Source of the DNA: Maylandia zebra
Taxonomy: Eukaryota > Chordata > Actinopteri > Cichliformes > Cichlidae
DNA length: 64,000 nt
Reading direction: 5' to 3'
Assembly: GCF_041146795.1 (NCBI RefSeq)
Contig: NC_135185.1
Location: forward strand, 21,782,529 to 21,846,528
Position 1 is the first letter of the stretch; each line of letters starts with the position of its first letter. Below the pieces are notes generated by a model. It was not told the DNA's origin. It saw only the letters and a list, made by a program, of their open reading frames with translations, and did not search any database. This document shows positions 47,801 through 60,539 of the stretch, piece after piece. Position numbers and translations under genes: made by a program.

Positions 47801-50800
47801 GCCTAATAATTCTGCACTCCCTGTAGAAACCTAATAAAGCAGGTGAATAATCATTTGTACGTCCACAGTCAACCGTAGTTTAAGGTTTAGTTAAAGATTC
47901 TTCACATTTTGTATGCTAAAGGATGCAAAATCAACACTGCAGTCATATTTTTCAATTTTATTTTTGTTCGTACTCCTGAATGTTAGTTTTTCCTCTTAAA
48001 TGACAAAACTTCAGGTTAAATTAAAAAAAGAAGCATGAAAAGCATAAAAACCATAAAAACCATAAATTCCTAGTACTATAGGAGCAGAATTAATAAACAA
48101 ATGTATATTTTATTCATTTTGAATTCAACTTTCTGCTTCTTGGAATGCTTTCCACTTGCAGTGAAAGCCATGGGAAGTTGACAGTTTTCTCAATGAAAGC
48201 CATGCTGGCAACAATGTGTGGAGGGAAGATTGTTGACAAACTACGCTGTAAGTACAATTTTGACTGCTTTTTTTAAAAGCTGATGTTTTGGTTAATTACA
48301 TATGCCAGGGTCTGCATGTAGTTACTCGAGTTAAACACACAGGGGCACTGCTGCAACATATATACAGTATTCATTTATTTTAAATGCATTAAGTTAATGC
48401 TGAGTCTGTGTACCTAGGATCAATAGTTTCCATTCACATAAATGTCAAGTGCCGGTTTGCATCCTGTTTTTGCTCAAAAGTAAAATGTGACATTTGCTTT
48501 CTCAGATATTTTCTCGCAGATCTCCGACTCCAGTGGCGTCATGGTGTTTGCAAAGTTTGATCAGTTCCTTCGGGAGGTGCTGAAACTCCCCACAGCCGTG
48601 TTCGAGGGCCCATCATTCGGCTACACGGAGCACTCAGTGCGGACGTGCTTCCCTCAGCAGGTAGGAAGAGAATATTGAATCAGCTTTCTCCTTTACTTTT
48701 TTCAAAGTCTTCAGTGCTTTACACTTGTTCAACGCATGCATGTGTGTGTTTGTATCTAGAAGAAGATCATGCTGAACACATTTTTGGATGTGTTGATGGC
48801 AGATCCTCCCCCGCAGTGTCTTGTGTGGCTGCCGCTCATGCACCGACTTGCTAATGTTGAAAATGGTAAGTTTTCCCAAACCAAATTTAATACTGAGAAG
48901 AGATGCTTGAGAAAGGAATAATAATTCACTATTTTTAGACATTTTCTCTCATGGTAACATTTCATAAAGTGAGTGAAATATCATAAACAACAACAAGGAA
49001 ATCCTGTTATAAGAAAAGCCAGAAGAAATCATGAAACCAGTCTTGGCTTGGCTCCAAGACCAAAATCAAGACGATGACAACAAATTGTGTAAATAAAATA
49101 TAAATGTACTTTCCCGTCGCTTATTTCTCCAAATGAATAAAAATATTTTCTCTCTACATTTCATATGCTAATGAGGGGGCGGGGTGGGGGGGGAGGTGGG
49201 CTGTCTTAAAGATGTGTCATAGTGTCAACTTTCTAGCTATTGGTTGTTACAGAAGTGGTGGAGTCAACTCAGAAGATCATTTTTAATTGTCCTTTATCTG
49301 TAAAGCATTGACTAATTTCTCAAGTAAATATAGTGGAGTATAAGGTAACATAAAATTGACATACGTAAAGTATCTGAATTTTTTTATTATTTAAAACAAA
49401 CCAAATACAGAAGTAGCTCTGAGATTAGTGACATCACCACTCTGACAGGAAAGTGTCTTTGTTTTCGTGTTTATCCACTCAGTCTTCCATCCGGTGGAAT
49501 GTTCTTATTGCCGGAGTGAGAGCATGATGGGTTTCCGGTATCGGTGCCAACAGTGCCATGGCTACCAGCTCTGTCAAAGCTGCTTCTGGCGTGGCCATGC
49601 TAATGGTCCCCATAGCAACCAGCACCAGATGAAGGAGCACTCGTCTTGGGTAAGGGGAAAAGGCTCTGATTATTTCTCAGTCTTACATTATGCTTTTCCC
49701 ATTTCCATACAATTGAAAAGTCAATATCTCTTCGGTCTCATCTCGACTGATTTTATGACATAGCAACCCTGTGCCCACATTTCTCGTCCTTTCAGACAAA
49801 TTCAGCAGGGATTTAATGGGGTTTTACTCATCTTGGCAAATAAAATTGTATTGACTGAATTTACTGTGTTGCTGCCCCCAAAGCTCAATCATTATGTTAT
49901 AAATTGAAACATGGGAAGTCTGAACCCATTTCACATACCACTTGGATTTTACACAGAGAAGAATGACTGCTCTTGTAGCCTGAGGACTGGAATGACATGC
50001 CGGAGAAAAACAAAACGCTTTTTCTCTGATATAAAAAAAGAAAGAAAATTATAACATGGAGTAGGTGCATGCATCTGTTTGGGATGTTGTCCTGCTTCCC
50101 TGATAAATTGGTATGATGTACGCACACCAGTGAAATTATTTGCTGTTGCCATTTGGATGCTTTTTCTGTTAACCTCGGTCCTGATTACCTGGCAGTATTA
50201 CTGGCTATGTGACAGAAAAAAATGGATGCTCATCCATTTTTCAATTGCTCTCTATCTGCCTCCAAGTGCAGTACATTTATTTTTCCTACTTTTATTTGTT
50301 AGTTAAATCTCAAGTGTGAGATTATACAGGCAAGGACATGCATTTTTATTCCTACACCACATCTCACGACGTTGTGCTAACATTAAGGTTCGTAGCAAGA
50401 AAGAGGAGTGCTGTTTACTACAGCTCTGCACGTCGCCCCGATTTTCAAGAACAAGGTTGATGTGCAGAGCTGTAGTAGCTACAGACGGATGTGTTTAATC
50501 AGTCACACTATGAAGATATGGGAAAGAACTTGAACTGTATCATTTTTATGTGCATAAAAACTAAATACCATTTCTGCTTGCCCTAGGGAAAATAAACATT
50601 TAGCTCAACATATGAGGACCATAATAAACAATAATAAATAAAATAAACATTGGTACTTAAAAATATCTGGATCATATAAAACATGGTTAAGAAGCATTTA
50701 GAATAAAATCATTATAGCAGAATAAAATGCTTCTTTACCTTCTTCCTGACTGCAGGTGAGAAAACAGGCTGCGAGATAGATGGCAGGGATCATTTATGAT

Positions 50801-53800
50801 GCTGTCACCTGCTGTTTTCACAATCCTGTTCAGTTTGTGTCTTTCCTCAGACCTGCTGTTTCCAAACCAGCAAGTGATGCAGGACATGATTATGCTCTCG
50901 GTGGTGCCTCTGTAATAGACTGTCAGGGGTGGAGTGGCGAGGTCCCGCTTCAGGTTCAATGTCTTCATGTTACAGAGGAGATGGAGACAATGTTTTACCT
51001 CCTTAATGAGGGCTGTGGTGTTGTCACTGGAGTTCAAACCTTCCTTCAGATACACTTCCTAATACTTGGTGCACTTTGCCTGCTCTACTATAGATCCACT
51101 GATGGTCAGTGGTGGGACACAACTGGAGGTTGTCCTCCTAACATCCATGATCATGTCCTTAGTTTTGTCTGTGTTCAGAGTGCTGAGTGTTATCTGGTAG
51201 AGTGGGGTCATTAAGACCTGATTGCACAGTGGGTTTATAGCCTTCTGCTGTCTGGAACGCAGCCACAAGCGCTGCGTGTCCTTGTTGTTTGTAAAATGAT
51301 TTGACAGTTTTTCACATAATGCTTGTTTTCAGTTGCTTCTTCGTATGCTATAGGCTGAGCTGTTTCCAGATGATAACTCTGATCCTCGGTGGTGAATAGA
51401 CCTCAATTGTCAGCTGTGGCTTGTCACCAAGTGTCTTGACAGTTCTGATGACAGTCACATCGTCTGTGCATTTGTTTACAAATTCAGTGACAGCATCTGT
51501 GTATTCCTAAAGGTCTATACAACTCCCTTGATGTAGCTGTGTCTCTAAAGGTCCACCGTGTGCACTCAAAGCTGTCCTGCAAGGATGTATTAGCCTCATG
51601 AGGCCGCTTTCTGATATCTGACTTGCCGGAGGCATTTGGCTCATTCTGGGCCTGCATTCAGGTGTCAACATGACAGTCAAGTGATCAGAGCTACCAGTGA
51701 AAGAGTTGGTGAAGGTAGTTTAAGAAGAGAGCTGAAAATTAGTGAGCAGCAGTACAGCTTCATGCCAGGAAAGAGCGCTACAGATGTAGTGTTTGACAGC
51801 GCTGATGGAGAAGTACAGAGAAGGTCAGAATGTGTTGCAATGTGTCTTTATGGCTCTAGTAAAATCACATGATAGGATGCCAAGAGAGGAGCTGTAGTAC
51901 TGCACAAGGAAGTCAGAAGTGACAGAGAAGTATTTGATGGTGGTGCAGAACATGAGGGCAGCAACAATAGCGAGGTGTGCATGAGGAGTGACAAGGTGGG
52001 GGTGGGATTACATCATGGATCAGCTCTAAGACCCTTCTTGTTTGCAGTGGTGATGGACAGGCTGACAGATGAGGTCAGGCAGGAATCTCCAAGGACTATG
52101 ATGCTTGCAATTGACATTGTGATCTGTAGTAAGAGTAGGAAGCAGGTGGAAGAGAGCCTGCAGAGATGGAGTCATGCTTAGAGGGGGAGGTGAAGTTGAA
52201 AGAAGCAGTGAAGGTGCATGAATATAAATACCTGTGGTTAACCATCCAAAGCAATGGACAGTGCACAAGAGAGGTGAGTGGAGATGAGCGTCCGGGGTGA
52301 TTTGTGACAGAAGGATAACAACAAAAGTGAAAAGAAAAGTTTCTAAGTTGAGACATTCGGTCAAACAAAAGAAAGACATGAGGCAGAGTAGAAGGTAGCT
52401 TAAGGTGCTAAGATTTTCATTGGGAGTGATCAGGAGGGACAGGATTAGAAACGAGTACATCAGAGGGACAGCTCAGGATAAGCACTTTGAAGGCAAAGTT
52501 AGAGAGGCACTGAGATGGTTTGGACATTTGGAGAAGAGTGATAGTGAATATATTGGACAAGGGATGTTGAACACAGAGGTGCCAGCCAGGTGGAAAACAG
52601 GAACACCAAAGGATGTAGTGAAGGAGGACATGCAGAGGATTAGTGAGAGCCGAAGAGGATGCTAGGGACAGGATGAGATGAAGGCAAATGATCTGTTGTG
52701 GTGACCACCTTGTACCGCACTAAAATATGTTGAAAGATGCTCTAACCTGCCAGTATGAGAAAATATAATTTAAAAAATCATAAGATATGAGTGACTTCAG
52801 TTAAGAAGTTAAAGTATCACTCATCAGAAACATTAGGGATAGTACTGTATACTTTTCCCATATAATTCAGAGTTTCCGAAAGAGTGAAATACAAGTGCTG
52901 GAAATCATCCTAAACCATTGGTCAGAGTAGCCAAACCTAAATGTGTTTGTTATATTTTGAAGCTTCTTCCCTTATTTCTCCTGAATGAAGCATTGCTGTC
53001 AAGCTTCACTGCAGTTTTTCAGCCATTTGGATTAAAGAATCCACCGAACCTGCTCAATAGAAGCTTTTACTGAGTATGCAACAAGTACTTCTCATCCCCA
53101 CTTTTCCCACAGTAAACAACGTCTTGACCTAGTTATGTAAATGACTTCTAACAGCGTAAAACTGTTTTCACTCCAACACAGTCACAGCAGTCAACAAAAT
53201 TGCAAAGCTAACCAATGCGTTGTTTGTCTTGCCTAACTCACAGAAGTCTCCGGCTAAAAAGCTGAGCCATGCCATCAGTAAATCGCTAGGCTGCGTCCCC
53301 ATCGGAGAGCCGCCACATCCCGTATTCCCCGAGCAGGCCGAGAGACCACAGGAGCTCACCCACACTGTGTAAGTACTCTTCCCAATGCATTTGTTCCTGC
53401 TCTCTCTGTCATTATTGAGGGAACCCCAGCAGATTTGTTGATTAACAGCATGGCAAGGATCAGTATCCTCATGATCTATAGTCTGCTACCGTCATGTAAC
53501 TGCCTCCATCTTTCCACTTTGCTGTCACCACATGACTGATAGTGCGCCATCCTGCTCAGACATCTCGTCCCTGATTATTTGCTACCATGGAAATGCTGAT
53601 ATACTACACAGATTCAGCCGCTGCTGCCGTTAAGCGCAGTCATCCTCATCAGTCTGTTGGCAATGAAACAGGGACGATGGTATAAATCTCAGATTCTAGG
53701 CTTTGGGAAATCATTATAGAAAATGCATTATATTCTGCTGGTGTCCTAAACCCTGAAGACTCATTTACATTTCAGCTGAAAAATAGTACTATTAACATAA

Positions 53801-56800
53801 TCAATTCCACCACTGAGATACTTTCACGTACCGTCTTCTTTGTTGCACTGAAACTCCAACGCTTTATGGTCTCCACCAAGACAACATCTAACTGTGTTTT
53901 GAGTATAAAAACAGTGGTCCATGGTTGTTCTTGTCTATGGCGTTAACATGATCGCAGGAAATCTCTCAACTTTTGTATTTGAGCTTTCGACAGTTCCCAT
54001 AGCACGTTTCATAACAAAATCCCGCTTCGTATTCCAGTCACGACCATAAATCTAAGCTGTCTGTATATCCTTTTGTTGCTGGCAAGTGCCAGTGAGTAAT
54101 TGATAGTGCACTGCATCACAGGGGAGAAAGTAGCTTCGTGAATACCAAGAAAATTGACACAACGTAAATACATTCGCATGATTTCCTGTTTTACCCCGAT
54201 TCGCTTTTATATCCAGACTCTGCCCACTGCCAGGGGGCTTTTTCTGCATTGTGCCCAAACTTATGCGTTTAAGATGGAGTTTACATTTGCATAAATTTAC
54301 AATTCATCACAACAGGGAGAGCCAACTGTCGACCCGGATGTTTTCCTCCTACTGAGAGATAAGGCGATTGGATTAGCTTGCACACTATAGGCTGCGTAGC
54401 ATGAAATTACTTCACACAAGTAGATTAATATTGATAAAAAATAAAATTTGTGGCTAAAATATATTTAGAATTATGTATCTCTAGGGGCCACAGGAAGTTG
54501 CAATCCATATCTATATCTATCTTTTTTTTATGATGTTGATTATTTCAGACAGTGTAGTCACGGAGAATATGGAGCTCCGTCACAGAGAAACCAGCTGGGG
54601 CTTTTGTTTAGAGCTCTAAAACTGGTTTTAATTGCTCAGTATTTTCTGATGTAAACTAAAATTTGCAGTGAGAAAAGGCCCTTGATTAAATAATACTGAA
54701 TATAATATAGCTTAGAGGAAGTTGTACCACGATTATTTCTACTTTTTATAATTTTACTTTTAAGTTTTAATAGCTTATTGGGCTTTAATAAAAAAAATAT
54801 GTTTGGCATTCTTTCTTTGAAATTCCAAGAACTTATTGTTATGATCTCCTTTGAGGGTTTTGAACACAAAGTGCATCCTCATGCTCTTGCAGATGGCATT
54901 TTCAGGTTGCTGAAACTCTGTATTCGTGTTTGCTGACTTTTAGGATAATGGATGTGACTGTTGACCCCTTCTTTTTATATCTTTTTGTCTCTATTGTTAT
55001 GTCTGAAAGGGCATTTACAAAAAAAACAAAACATCTATTTTTGGTTCCAGAAATGATTTTATGTTTTGATTTGTGTGGCGATGAAGTAGCGCCTCTCATC
55101 AGCTGTGCAATGAAAAGAAGCTTTTAAACCTGACAACCCTTCAAAATATGTATTCATCAGCGACTGTCATTCTCAATTTTGGTTCGGATTAAAAGCTCCC
55201 AAATTTAACTGTGCAGGTCTTCAAAATAGCAGGCAGATACATCTGCAAAACAATACACAGGGGGAAATAACAGTGTTGTTTAGTTCTTTGGAATATGATC
55301 CTTAGTATGAAATTATACATTAAACATGACACTTAAGTCTGCTTATCTTTAGATGTGAGAAAAGTACTAGCATGGCTCTATCTAACTGTAACAAAATCTA
55401 GAACCTCATTAGCATTTTATATGTTACACAATTACTGGACACTTTATTAGGTACACCTTGCTACAACAGGGTTGGATCCACTTTTGTCTTCTCAACTGCC
55501 TTAATTCTTTGTGGTATAAATTCAGCAAGGTGCTGCGAGTGTTCCTCTGAGATTTTGGTCCACATTGACGTGATAGCGTAAACGCAGCTACTGTAGATTT
55601 GTCGGCTGCACATTCATGAAGGGAATCTCCCATTCCTCCACATCCAACAGGATTTCTATTGGATGTGGCGAGATCTGGTGACTACGCAGATCATATGAGT
55701 GCAGTGAACTTGTTGTCATGTTTAAGAAATTAGTTTGAGGTCATTCAGTTCAAATCAGGTTAATTTATATACAGATAAGGACAATATTATTAGCTTCTCT
55801 CCCTTTATTTAAAGTATTTAAAGTATTTTCCAAGCGCTTTTAAACAGAGCAAGGAATTTTTTAACACAGCTTTTCCAAACATCCTGGTTTTATTTTGTAT
55901 GCTTACTTTATTTTACCTTGCACACAGAAACATAATCATAATTCAGTAATGTTCACTTTGGTCTTCTGGAGGTAGTTCTTCACCAGGAGTGATGTGTGTT
56001 TGGGATCATTGTCGTGTTGGAAGACAAAGTGATAACTCAGACCCAGTTTTGGTGCTGACCGTTTGAGGTTTTTCATTCAAAATCTTCACATATCTTTCTT
56101 CCACTTTCCACCTTCCACCTCACAGTTCCAGATGCACTGCAGCATCCCCACAGCATAATACTCCCACCACCATGTTTCACTGTGGGGATGTTGTTCTTTG
56201 GGTTGTACACGTCTCATGTCTTTCTCCAAGCATAAACAGTTTCAGTATGACCAAAGAGCTCTAGTTTTGTCTCACCTGATTAAAGGGAGTGACTCCAGTA
56301 TTTCTGTTTCTCAACGTTGTCCTTAGAATACTTCAGGCTTGAAGTTATCTTTTTTGTATTTGTTTTCTTGGTGTACAACCTTGCAGTCTGTTCCTGTGGA
56401 GGGTTCGAGTGATTTTCGTCTTTAAGACAACAATTGCCAACTTGGTAAGTCATTCACTAGAGTTTTGGCAGTTGTTCTGGTGTCTTTTGACACATCTCTT
56501 TATTTCCAGAGTCTTTGAAATCTTTCTCTTCCTGCTTCTGCCAAGCTTGTGCCGTACTGTGTGGCTCTCTTTGAATTTCTTGATGATACTTCTCACTCCA
56601 GTTCTTGACACTTGGAAACGCTGCTATAGCTTTGCATATCCATCTCCTGCTTTGTGAGTGCTAACAGTTCTTTTTATCTCAAGTCCAAACCGATTTCTTT
56701 TGTTTTTGGCGTGATGCTTTCTCAAGTGACAGCTCAAACCCATGCCGAAGTTTTTATACTGTGTGCAAATTTGGAGATAACTCTCAGTTTTAACTTGATT

Positions 56801-59800
56801 TTACAACCTTTACAAGGTTAAATTTCATCAATACACAGCAGTAGTTTGTGCAGTTGCTTAATAAAAAGGTCAGTTCTCCAGAGGGACTAATAATATTGAT
56901 CATGGTAATTGGTAGATGTTTTTTGTTTTGTTTTTTTCTGAAGTAATGTGTCTAAAAAGAAATTATTTCTGGTTTCTAAAGAAAACTACAATGTATGGAA
57001 ATTCTATGTTACAAATCCCTTGCTATGTTAAAAAAACACTTTCTTCATCTGTAGTGCCAAATCACAATAACAGCCACCTCAAGGCACTTTATACTGTAAG
57101 GTAAAGACCCTACAGAGCAAGCACTATGTGATGGTGGGAAGCAAAAAACTCCCTTTCAACAGGAAGAAGCCTCCACCAGAAGCAGCCTCAGGGAGGGGCA
57201 CTCATCTCCCTCCACCAGAGATGGGCGCGTTACTGTAATCCGATTACTTTTTTCAAGTAACGAGTAAAGTAAGGGATTACTATTGCGAAAACGGTAATTA
57301 GATTACCGTTACTTTCCCGTAGGAACGCTGCGTTACTGCGTTACTAAAACTGTGATGTTTTTGCGAGAATGTCTCATGACAGTGACGTAAGCGAGTGCAA
57401 CGTTAGTGACAACAGCTGTGTGCAGATCAACAATGGATAATATATCGAGTGCGGAGAGAGTATGAGCATGCAGCGTTTAAAGCGTGGAAGTACTGACCTT
57501 ACTTTGAGTTTGATTCCATAAAAAGTGACAAAAACATTAGCGTCTGTTGTGCGTGGGAAGAAAACGTCTTTTTACAGCGAAAAAAACCCCTAAACTTCCG
57601 AACAAGCACGAGTGCGCTATGACGTAATGGGAAACTCACAGAGAAGCTCGCGGATTCTTCCACTGACCGCTGCGGCACACCTGCACCAGGGCAAACCTCC
57701 GCCTACGCCAGTCCTGCTTTACAGGTGAAAATAGAGCAACAGGACCGCTGAGTCTTTGATTTTATTTATTTTCTGCTGTGTTTTACTTGCATCTATGTGA
57801 AAGAGTGAGTGTAAACACAAAAATATTTTATTTTATGTGCTGGAATGTGCAGAAAATAGGTTTAAATGTTAAACAAATTTTTTCCGTCAGAGAATGTTGC
57901 ATATAATTTAATTTTTGCTTGATGCATAAAGTTAAAAGATTAAAACTAATGAAACAAGTTTTAAAAAGAGACTTTTCCATTTGATTGCCTTTTGTATGAT
58001 GGATTATGCAGAAAAAGTAGAATTGGGCTGAAAGATCTATCGCTTTATCACCTATTCAGGTTGTAAATCATGTTTTTAAAAAGTAACTAAGTAATTAATT
58101 ACTTTTGAAAATAAGTAATCAATAAAGTAACAGGATTACTTTTTGGGGGAAGTAATCAGTAATTAGTTACTGATTACTTTTTTCAAGTAACTTGACCAAC
58201 ACTGCCCTCCACCAGTTTGGGGTTAAGTGGAAATAGGGAGACAGGACAAAACCAACTAAGAGAGAGAAGACTAAATTGTAATGACATACTGCAGTGGTAA
58301 AGAGTGAAAAGAGGTGCTCAGAGTATAAAAATTACAGTTAGTGGCTGTGAATAGAGCGGTGCTTCAACCATGTTTTTTCAGTAATTATGAAGAAGCAGCT
58401 TTAAAACTTAGCTTAACTTAGCATAAATACCAGAAATGGGGGAGCTAGCTAATCTGGCTCCAGATGAAAGTTTAAAGTTTAAAAGCCTCCCAGCACCTCT
58501 AGAGCTGATTAATTTACATCTGTGATGTTTAATAAAACATAAAAACTGAAAAATAACAACTACGCTTTGATGTTATATGATATTTGTTGTTTGACTGTAA
58601 GACAAGGACAAAATTAAATTGAACTGTACCGTTAAATCCAACATCAAATTGTAAATCGTATGCCCTCGTTGTAGCCATGAGCCATGAGTTCTGCCGCTAA
58701 TGGAATAATTCTGTTTTTTAATGGGCAGTTTAATAAAAAAAATGATGGGGGAACACAGCAATTATCTGCATACCATTCCGAGTTCCCTGCTGGCTATAGA
58801 AATGGATCCCTCAGATAATTAGTCACAGGAAAACTGCCAGGCTTCTACTTTTATTCTACATCGACTTCATTTTACTGGTGATGCATAAGAGTGAGAGAGA
58901 TGCAGTGTTGGAATACTAAAACTATTGCTGCTGCTTGCCAATTCTGATGAATGTTATTTGTGAAGAGATGGTGTTTCATATCGTAAAAGCAGAGGACATA
59001 CATCAGTGCGATCTCTTAGGTGTGTGTGTGTGTGTGTCTGTGATGGCTGACGGAGCTTCTGTGAGTGACTAATAATGGCAGAATCAGGCTAGAGAGTCAA
59101 GTTTGATCAAAACGCCCAAATCGAACGGACACGAGTCTCCCAGTTGTCCAAACTCTCATATCATCTTCAGACAAAGTGCATCTATTCTGAAACTATTCTG
59201 AAATATTTACTGGCATCTGAAAGCAAAGACCAACAGTGAGCTGAGCTGTGAATTTCTTCTCTCCACTCTAACTGTCAGCGAGATTCTTGGGGATTTGTGT
59301 TTTAGAGAGGAGTTATAGGTTTGGGATGCACTGTCTGTCTCAGAAACTTTAAATCTAGGATGCGGCTTCTTACCTTCAGACTTAGCACCGCTTCTGCCAA
59401 AAGACTTTAAGCACCAAAACAGACTAAGAGTCAAAAAATAGGCATCTTGCCGTACTTTGCATTTAATGTGGAACACACCAAGTCTGTGAGTCTGTAGGCT
59501 CAAATTCTCTCTTCCAGTGTTTAATATTTAGTAACCAATTTTCCACTCTCTATATAATCCCTAGAAATCCATTAACATTTTAAAATGCTTCCCTCTGTTT
59601 TATGCCTCTTCTTCTTTTTCTTTTTTTTATTCTCCAGGTCAATGAAAATTCCATCAGTGTCATTAAAATGTAGAGAACAGGCATATAATTCACTTCACTG
59701 AGAGCGTGATCCATTGGGTTTTTATGGCCGAGGTACTGTCAGCCTCGCGGGAAATAGGAGCACAGCAGGAGAGGATGCTTCACGCTTGCTTATTATTTTT

Positions 59801-60508
59801 AGCCGACTGAGGACGATTGAAGGCACCCGTCCTTTTCAGAAATAAGGCGAACGAGTGTGCATGAGGTGCCACTAGACTTAATTTTCCCAGTACCCCCTTC
59901 AAAGCCAAGTATAAATAGCACGTGGTACATTGTCATTCGCTGCACGCAGGTAACACAAAGCTTAGCGCATTGCAGACTTTGATCTCTTAGTGCCTAAATG
60001 TTGTGTCAATTCACTCCTGGTTGACCTCTGAGGCGCCGCCCAAATGTCTGGCCTGTGTGTCCTTAATCAGCGTTCAGGGAGTCAGTGAATCACAGCGTTG
60101 CAGACACTGATGTGAACGAGTCGGGATGCCTGTTAGAGTTCATTCTAACATTTAGAGGAGAATGAAATACTGCTTTACATAAGAGGAAGCTTTTTTATGG
60201 CACCCTGCTGTGCCAGAGGAGTTTTATTGGTATGTTCAAAAAGGGCTGATGATTATTTATAGAAGGCTAACTGTGAAGAGCTTTGACTTATGTAACTCAC
60301 TAAAGGTAAGGGGAAGAGTAAGGATATATAATTGCAATTATAGTAGAAACTGTAGAGTTCATTGTGCGCTTGTCTGCTGAGGAGATGATAAAACATTTGT
60401 GCTTTTTTTTTGTTTAGAGGTTGCAGAGGAGGTATTTTGAGCAAAAGGCATTTCCCCCTAATTTCCACTGTGTTAGCGAGAGGTGAAGAGAGGAGAGTGA
60501 GCGTGTGC

Positions 60509-60539
<31 letters not shown>

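Larger units (their letters stand above)
45557..47823 (-). mobile_element. Tc1-like DNA transposon (DD37E type) with nested L2 LINE
   Basis: The left end starts CAGGGAGTGCAGAATTATTA at 45557 and the right end is its exact inverse ending at 47823. TA lies outside both ends (45555-45556 and 47824-47825), as expected for Tc1/mariner insertions. A second, related inverted pair containing CATAATTATTAGGCAA lies inside, near 46450-46471 and 47625-47645. A transposase pseudogene lies on the minus strand between them. The left arm is split by an L2-type LINE fragment. The element is in DTNB intron 4, antisense to the gene. Confidence 0.9.
49650..53243 (+). other. DTNB intron 8 (3.6 kb)
   Basis: Holds two LINE relics (50735-51270 minus, 51640-52740 plus). 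The stretches 49650-50730 and 52740-53243 are AT-rich with no recognised feature. Confidence 0.5.

Noticed and set aside
52026-52460. 144-residue minus-strand open frame
   Set aside because: Antisense to the RTE-type LINE relic on the plus strand.
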